24,053 nt of DNA from a virus, in the IMG/VR virus record IMGVR_UViG_3300022927_000120, positions 1 through 24,053 of that record. One strand, written 5' to 3'. Both the position numbers and the translations under genes were made by a program. This document shows, piece after piece, positions 22,587-24,053 of the stretch. The notes beneath the pieces are model-generated. The model ran no database searches, had not been told where the DNA came from, and saw nothing but the letters and a program-made list of their open reading frames with translations. How positions within the stretch are numbered: position 1 is the first letter of the stretch; each line of letters starts with the position of its first letter.

Positions 22587-22592
22587 AACACA

Positions 22593-22787
22593 ATGCTAAA
22601 CGATAATATATTTGAAAACTTTCAATGGTATGACTTCGTTGTAATCTTTATGATGTCACACCTCCTGTCGGTGTTATTAATTGTAACACTGATGGGCGGA
22701 GGATTTATAACAGGCATAATGTTAGCCCTAGGTTGGGAAGTGTGGCGTTTTTATGAACGTGCCCGTGCGAAAATGGTTGACACCTAG
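22593..22787 (+). CDS. Small membrane protein (64 aa), unknown
   Basis: MLNDNIFENFQWYDFVVIFM begins a short cytoplasmic or periplasmic head. Two hydrophobic stretches (about 15-33 and 35-46, SVLLIVTLMGGGFITGIMLA) with a GGG turn suggest a membrane hairpin, and the end is basic (YERARAKMVDT). It follows the methyltransferase after six bases, and AGGAAG lies rather far upstream of its ATG. Size and layout would suit a holin-like or membrane-anchoring protein, but no family is recognised. The next promoter overlaps its last codons. Confidence 0.6.
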   Translation: MLNDNIFENFQWYDFVVIFMMSHLLSVLLIVTLMGGGFITGIMLALGWEVWRFYERARAKMVDT

Positions 22788-22805
22788 CACTCTCTATGTT
22801 ATAGT
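22777..22805 (+). promoter_or_regulatory. Early sigma70-type promoter with extended -10
   Basis: TTGACA at 22777-22782, 17 bases, TATAGT at 22800-22805, preceded by TGT. TGTTAT (22797-22802) and ATAACA (22811-22816) form an inverted pair around the start point. The leader AGAGGTGCAACATG then leads into the SWIM gene. The ordered elements are shared with 19648-19708. Confidence 0.7.
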
Positions 22806-22828
22806 AACACATAACAAAGAGGTGCAAC

Positions 22829-23041
22829 ATGTCTAAGTATGGTCCTAGAATTTATCCTAGCGATATTATCAGCACTAAGTCTCACTGGGCTGTTGGCACA
22901 GTGTGGAATGCTAAAGGCTCAAAAGGCACTTATAATATTGAAATGCTAGACAAAGGCTTTACTTGTGATTGCCCTGCATTTAAAAAGTGCAAACACATAA
23001 AAGCAGTTGAGGAAAGATTTGATGAAAATACCGCAGAATAA
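22829..23041 (+). CDS. SWIM-type zinc finger protein (70 aa)
   Basis: The first ATG after the promoter leader, with AGAGG upstream, opens a 70-residue protein. Residues 33-58 have the SWIM pattern: GTYNIEMLDKGFTCDCPA followed by FKKCKHIKA. The ligands are C46, C48, C54 and H56 (CxC-x5-CxH). SWIM fingers bind zinc and occur in transposases, kinases and DNA-binding proteins. Stand-alone phage versions are of unknown role but are plausible nucleic-acid or protein adaptors. Being the first gene of an early unit suggests action soon after infection. It overlaps the next gene by 20 bases. Confidence 0.8.
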   Translation: MSKYGPRIYPSDIISTKSHWAVGTVWNAKGSKGTYNIEMLDKGFTCDCPAFKKCKHIKAVEERFDENTAE

Positions 23042-23183
23042 AACAGGCATTGGCACAGCTGGTGCAGCAGGTGTTGCACTAATGGTGCTGCATATTACTG
23101 GATACTTAACAGGATGGGCTTGGCCTATTTTGTATGTTTTGTTAATTTTAAGTGGTATAGGATCAGAACAGGGAAAAAGATGA
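23022..23183 (+). CDS. Small membrane protein (53 aa), unknown
   Basis: ATG 23022 lies inside the end of the SWIM gene with GAGGA (23009-23013) eight bases upstream. The product, MKIPQNKTGIGTAGAAGVAL onward, has one or two hydrophobic segments (about 9-27 and 33-46, WAWPILYVLLILSG) and a charged tail (SEQGKR). TGA at 23181-23183 overlaps the following ATG. The size is typical of phage membrane peptides; no family is recognised. Confidence 0.65.
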   Translation: MKIPQNKTGIGTAGAAGVALMVLHITGYLTGWAWPILYVLLILSGIGSEQGKR

Positions 23184-23383
23184 GCTGGACAATAACATCA
23201 ACTTTTAGCAAACCTAACCCATTGAGACCAGATGACGGACTTGAATGGAGTGGACTTGTCGTTGACACACAAAAAGAAGCCAATGAGTGGTGGAGAACTA
23301 GAACTAGGTCATACACGCCGATAAGAAGAACACATGTAATGACTGATCCTAATGGAAACGTAGTAAAGGTAGAATTCACATGA
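23180..23383 (+). CDS. Unknown small protein (67 aa)
   Basis: ATG 23180 overlaps the previous stop and is preferred to the in-frame 23114 start, which lies inside the membrane-protein gene. MSWTITSTFSKPNPLRPDDG and later DTQKEANEWWRTRTRSYTPI give a polar, Arg/Trp-rich protein, ending in the strand pair HVMTDPNGNVVKVEFT. No motif is recognised. The ATGA at its end couples it to the next gene. Confidence 0.6.
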   Translation: MSWTITSTFSKPNPLRPDDGLEWSGLVVDTQKEANEWWRTRTRSYTPIRRTHVMTDPNGNVVKVEFT

Positions 23384-23637
23384 AACTTTTTAACACACTA
23401 AAATTTGAAGAAGTAAGAGATGGTCACTTCCAAGCAAAACAACAGTTTGGTCGGTATCAACTTAGTGTAATATTAGAGCCCGGCAAAACACTGTATGAAG
23501 CAGCAGTTTTTGATGACGATTTGTTTGTACAGTTGCCGGGTATACACGACAACGACGATGTCATTCCAGGATTGACACCTAATGCAGTTGATGCTGTAAT
23601 GAGAAAATTGCAACTTTTAGAGTATATAGATGCGTAG
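23380..23637 (+). CDS. Unknown small alpha/beta protein (85 aa)
   Basis: Coupled by an ATGA overlap at 23380. MKLFNTLKFEEVRDGHFQAK and FGRYQLSVILEPGKTLYEAA form a beta sheet pattern, followed by an acidic loop (FDDDLFVQLPGIHDNDDVIP) and a closing helix (TPNAVDAVMRKLQLLEYI). This is a complete small fold of unknown function. The acidic cluster HDNDD could bind metal, though no family is recognised. Confidence 0.6.
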   Translation: MKLFNTLKFEEVRDGHFQAKQQFGRYQLSVILEPGKTLYEAAVFDDDLFVQLPGIHDNDDVIPGLTPNAVDAVMRKLQLLEYIDA

Positions 23638-23851
23638 AATATTAAATCCTGATGATGTTATACATCCATTGCGTAAAGAATATGTTGACGGATTATTGCC
23701 TGAAGAAATGCAAAAACGTTGTATTGAAGCACTAAAATCGTTAAATGCCGATTTAGCAACAATAGATGAAATTGATGCATATGTAGACTTAATACACGAT
23801 AGTATATCTATGAAAAAACAGACACATCTAGGAATTACAACAGAACAATGA
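23630..23851 (+). CDS. Unknown small helical protein (73 aa)
   Basis: ATG 23630 overlaps the previous gene by eight bases, and its TGA overlaps the exonuclease start. The product begins MRRILNPDDVIHPLRKEYVD and then forms helices (GLLPEEMQKRCIEALKSLNA and DEIDAYVDLIHDSISMKKQ). It may be a partner or regulator of the following exonuclease by position, but no motif supports this. Confidence 0.55.
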   Translation: MRRILNPDDVIHPLRKEYVDGLLPEEMQKRCIEALKSLNADLATIDEIDAYVDLIHDSISMKKQTHLGITTEQ

Positions 23852-24053
23852 TACATGCAATGATTGACCTTGAGACACTTCACACTACTCCACAAGCAGC
23901 AGTGCTAACAGTGGGTGGTGTGAAGTTCGATCCACTAAGCGACTCAGAACCTCATAGCGAGTTTTACTACAAATTAGATTTGGACACACAAAATCGTGAT
24001 GTTAGTGATGATACTATCGCATGGTGGAGCAAGCAGGATCCGAAGATACAAGA
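23848..24053 (+). CDS. dexA: DexA-like 3'-5' exonuclease (DEDD fold), truncated by window end
   Basis: The first 68 residues are visible. MIDLETLHTTPQAAVLTVGG (5-24) contains the ExoI motif, with D7 and E9 as metal ligands, followed by the strand GVKFDP. DDTIAWWSKQDP, near the cut end, is characteristic of the DexA/Rv2179c group of DEDD exonucleases, which degrade single-stranded DNA or RNA from the 3' end. T4 DexA is an early enzyme of DNA metabolism and is an expected neighbour here. ATG 23848 overlaps the preceding stop. Confidence 0.75.
   Translation, partial: MIHAMIDLETLHTTPQAAVLTVGGVKFDPLSDSEPHSEFYYKLDLDTQNRDVSDDTIAWWSKQDPKIQ

Noticed and set aside
1-24053. Search for tRNA genes, insertion sequences, integrase or attachment sites
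   Set aside because: No cloverleaf-like segment, transposase frame or paired terminal repeats were seen, and the gaps between genes are too short to hold them.

Overview
The window looks like one arm of a large lytic marine myovirus of the T4-like superfamily (cyanophage or pelagiphage type). This rests on several things. The DNA is AT-rich and genes are packed tightly with ATGA/TAATG stop-start overlaps. Very large tail and baseplate-associated structural proteins carry the 'IGT..NDGTGD..RE.F.KVN.NF' head motif. TATAAATA-type late promoters sit just upstream of start codons. Accessory genes are typical of marine T4-like phages: UV endonuclease, A-type Fe-S carrier, GroES-like co-chaperonin, MazG-like pyrophosphohydrolase and a DexA-like exonuclease. 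No photosynthesis, integrase, tRNA or rRNA gene is visible, so the host cannot be named from this window.

Layout. (1) 1-2558: the end of a probable QueD/6-pyruvoyl-tetrahydropterin-synthase-like gene, a GT-A glycosyltransferase, three small genes and a UV damage endonuclease (uvsE), all on + and mostly overlapping. A consensus sigma70-type promoter lies at 1218-1246. (2) 2466-4035: a late-promoter-driven small gene, two minus-strand genes (a Lys/Ala/Pro-rich histone-H1-like protein and a four-cysteine zinc-binding protein), a small membrane protein and an IscA/SufA-type protein. (3) 4056-17272: a 13 kb virion block holding a 2,822-residue tail-fibre or adhesin-like protein, two smaller fibre-type proteins and a 1,078-residue protein with Ig-like repeats. 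(4) 17285-19644: conserved small phage genes, a DnaE-like fragment that stops before the catalytic aspartates, a co-chaperonin and a MazG-like enzyme. (5) 19648-22787: an early-promoter unit encoding a very acidic 54-residue protein, a candidate PD-(D/E)xK nuclease, a ParB-like protein and a DPPY adenine/cytosine-N4 DNA methyltransferase, followed by a small membrane protein. (6) 22777-24053: a second early-promoter unit with a SWIM zinc finger protein, four small unknown genes and the start of a DexA-like exonuclease.

Two promoter classes divide the window. Consensus -35/-10 promoters (1218, 19648, 22777) fit host RNA polymerase and early expression. TATAAATA-like boxes (2466, 3652, 12541, 18054) fit gp55-type late transcription of virion and assembly genes. 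The least ordinary part is the nuclease, ParB-like and methyltransferase cluster with its conserved promoter-leader block and its alternative-hairpin leader. It reads as a compact phage-borne restriction-modification-like or host-DNA-targeting module.
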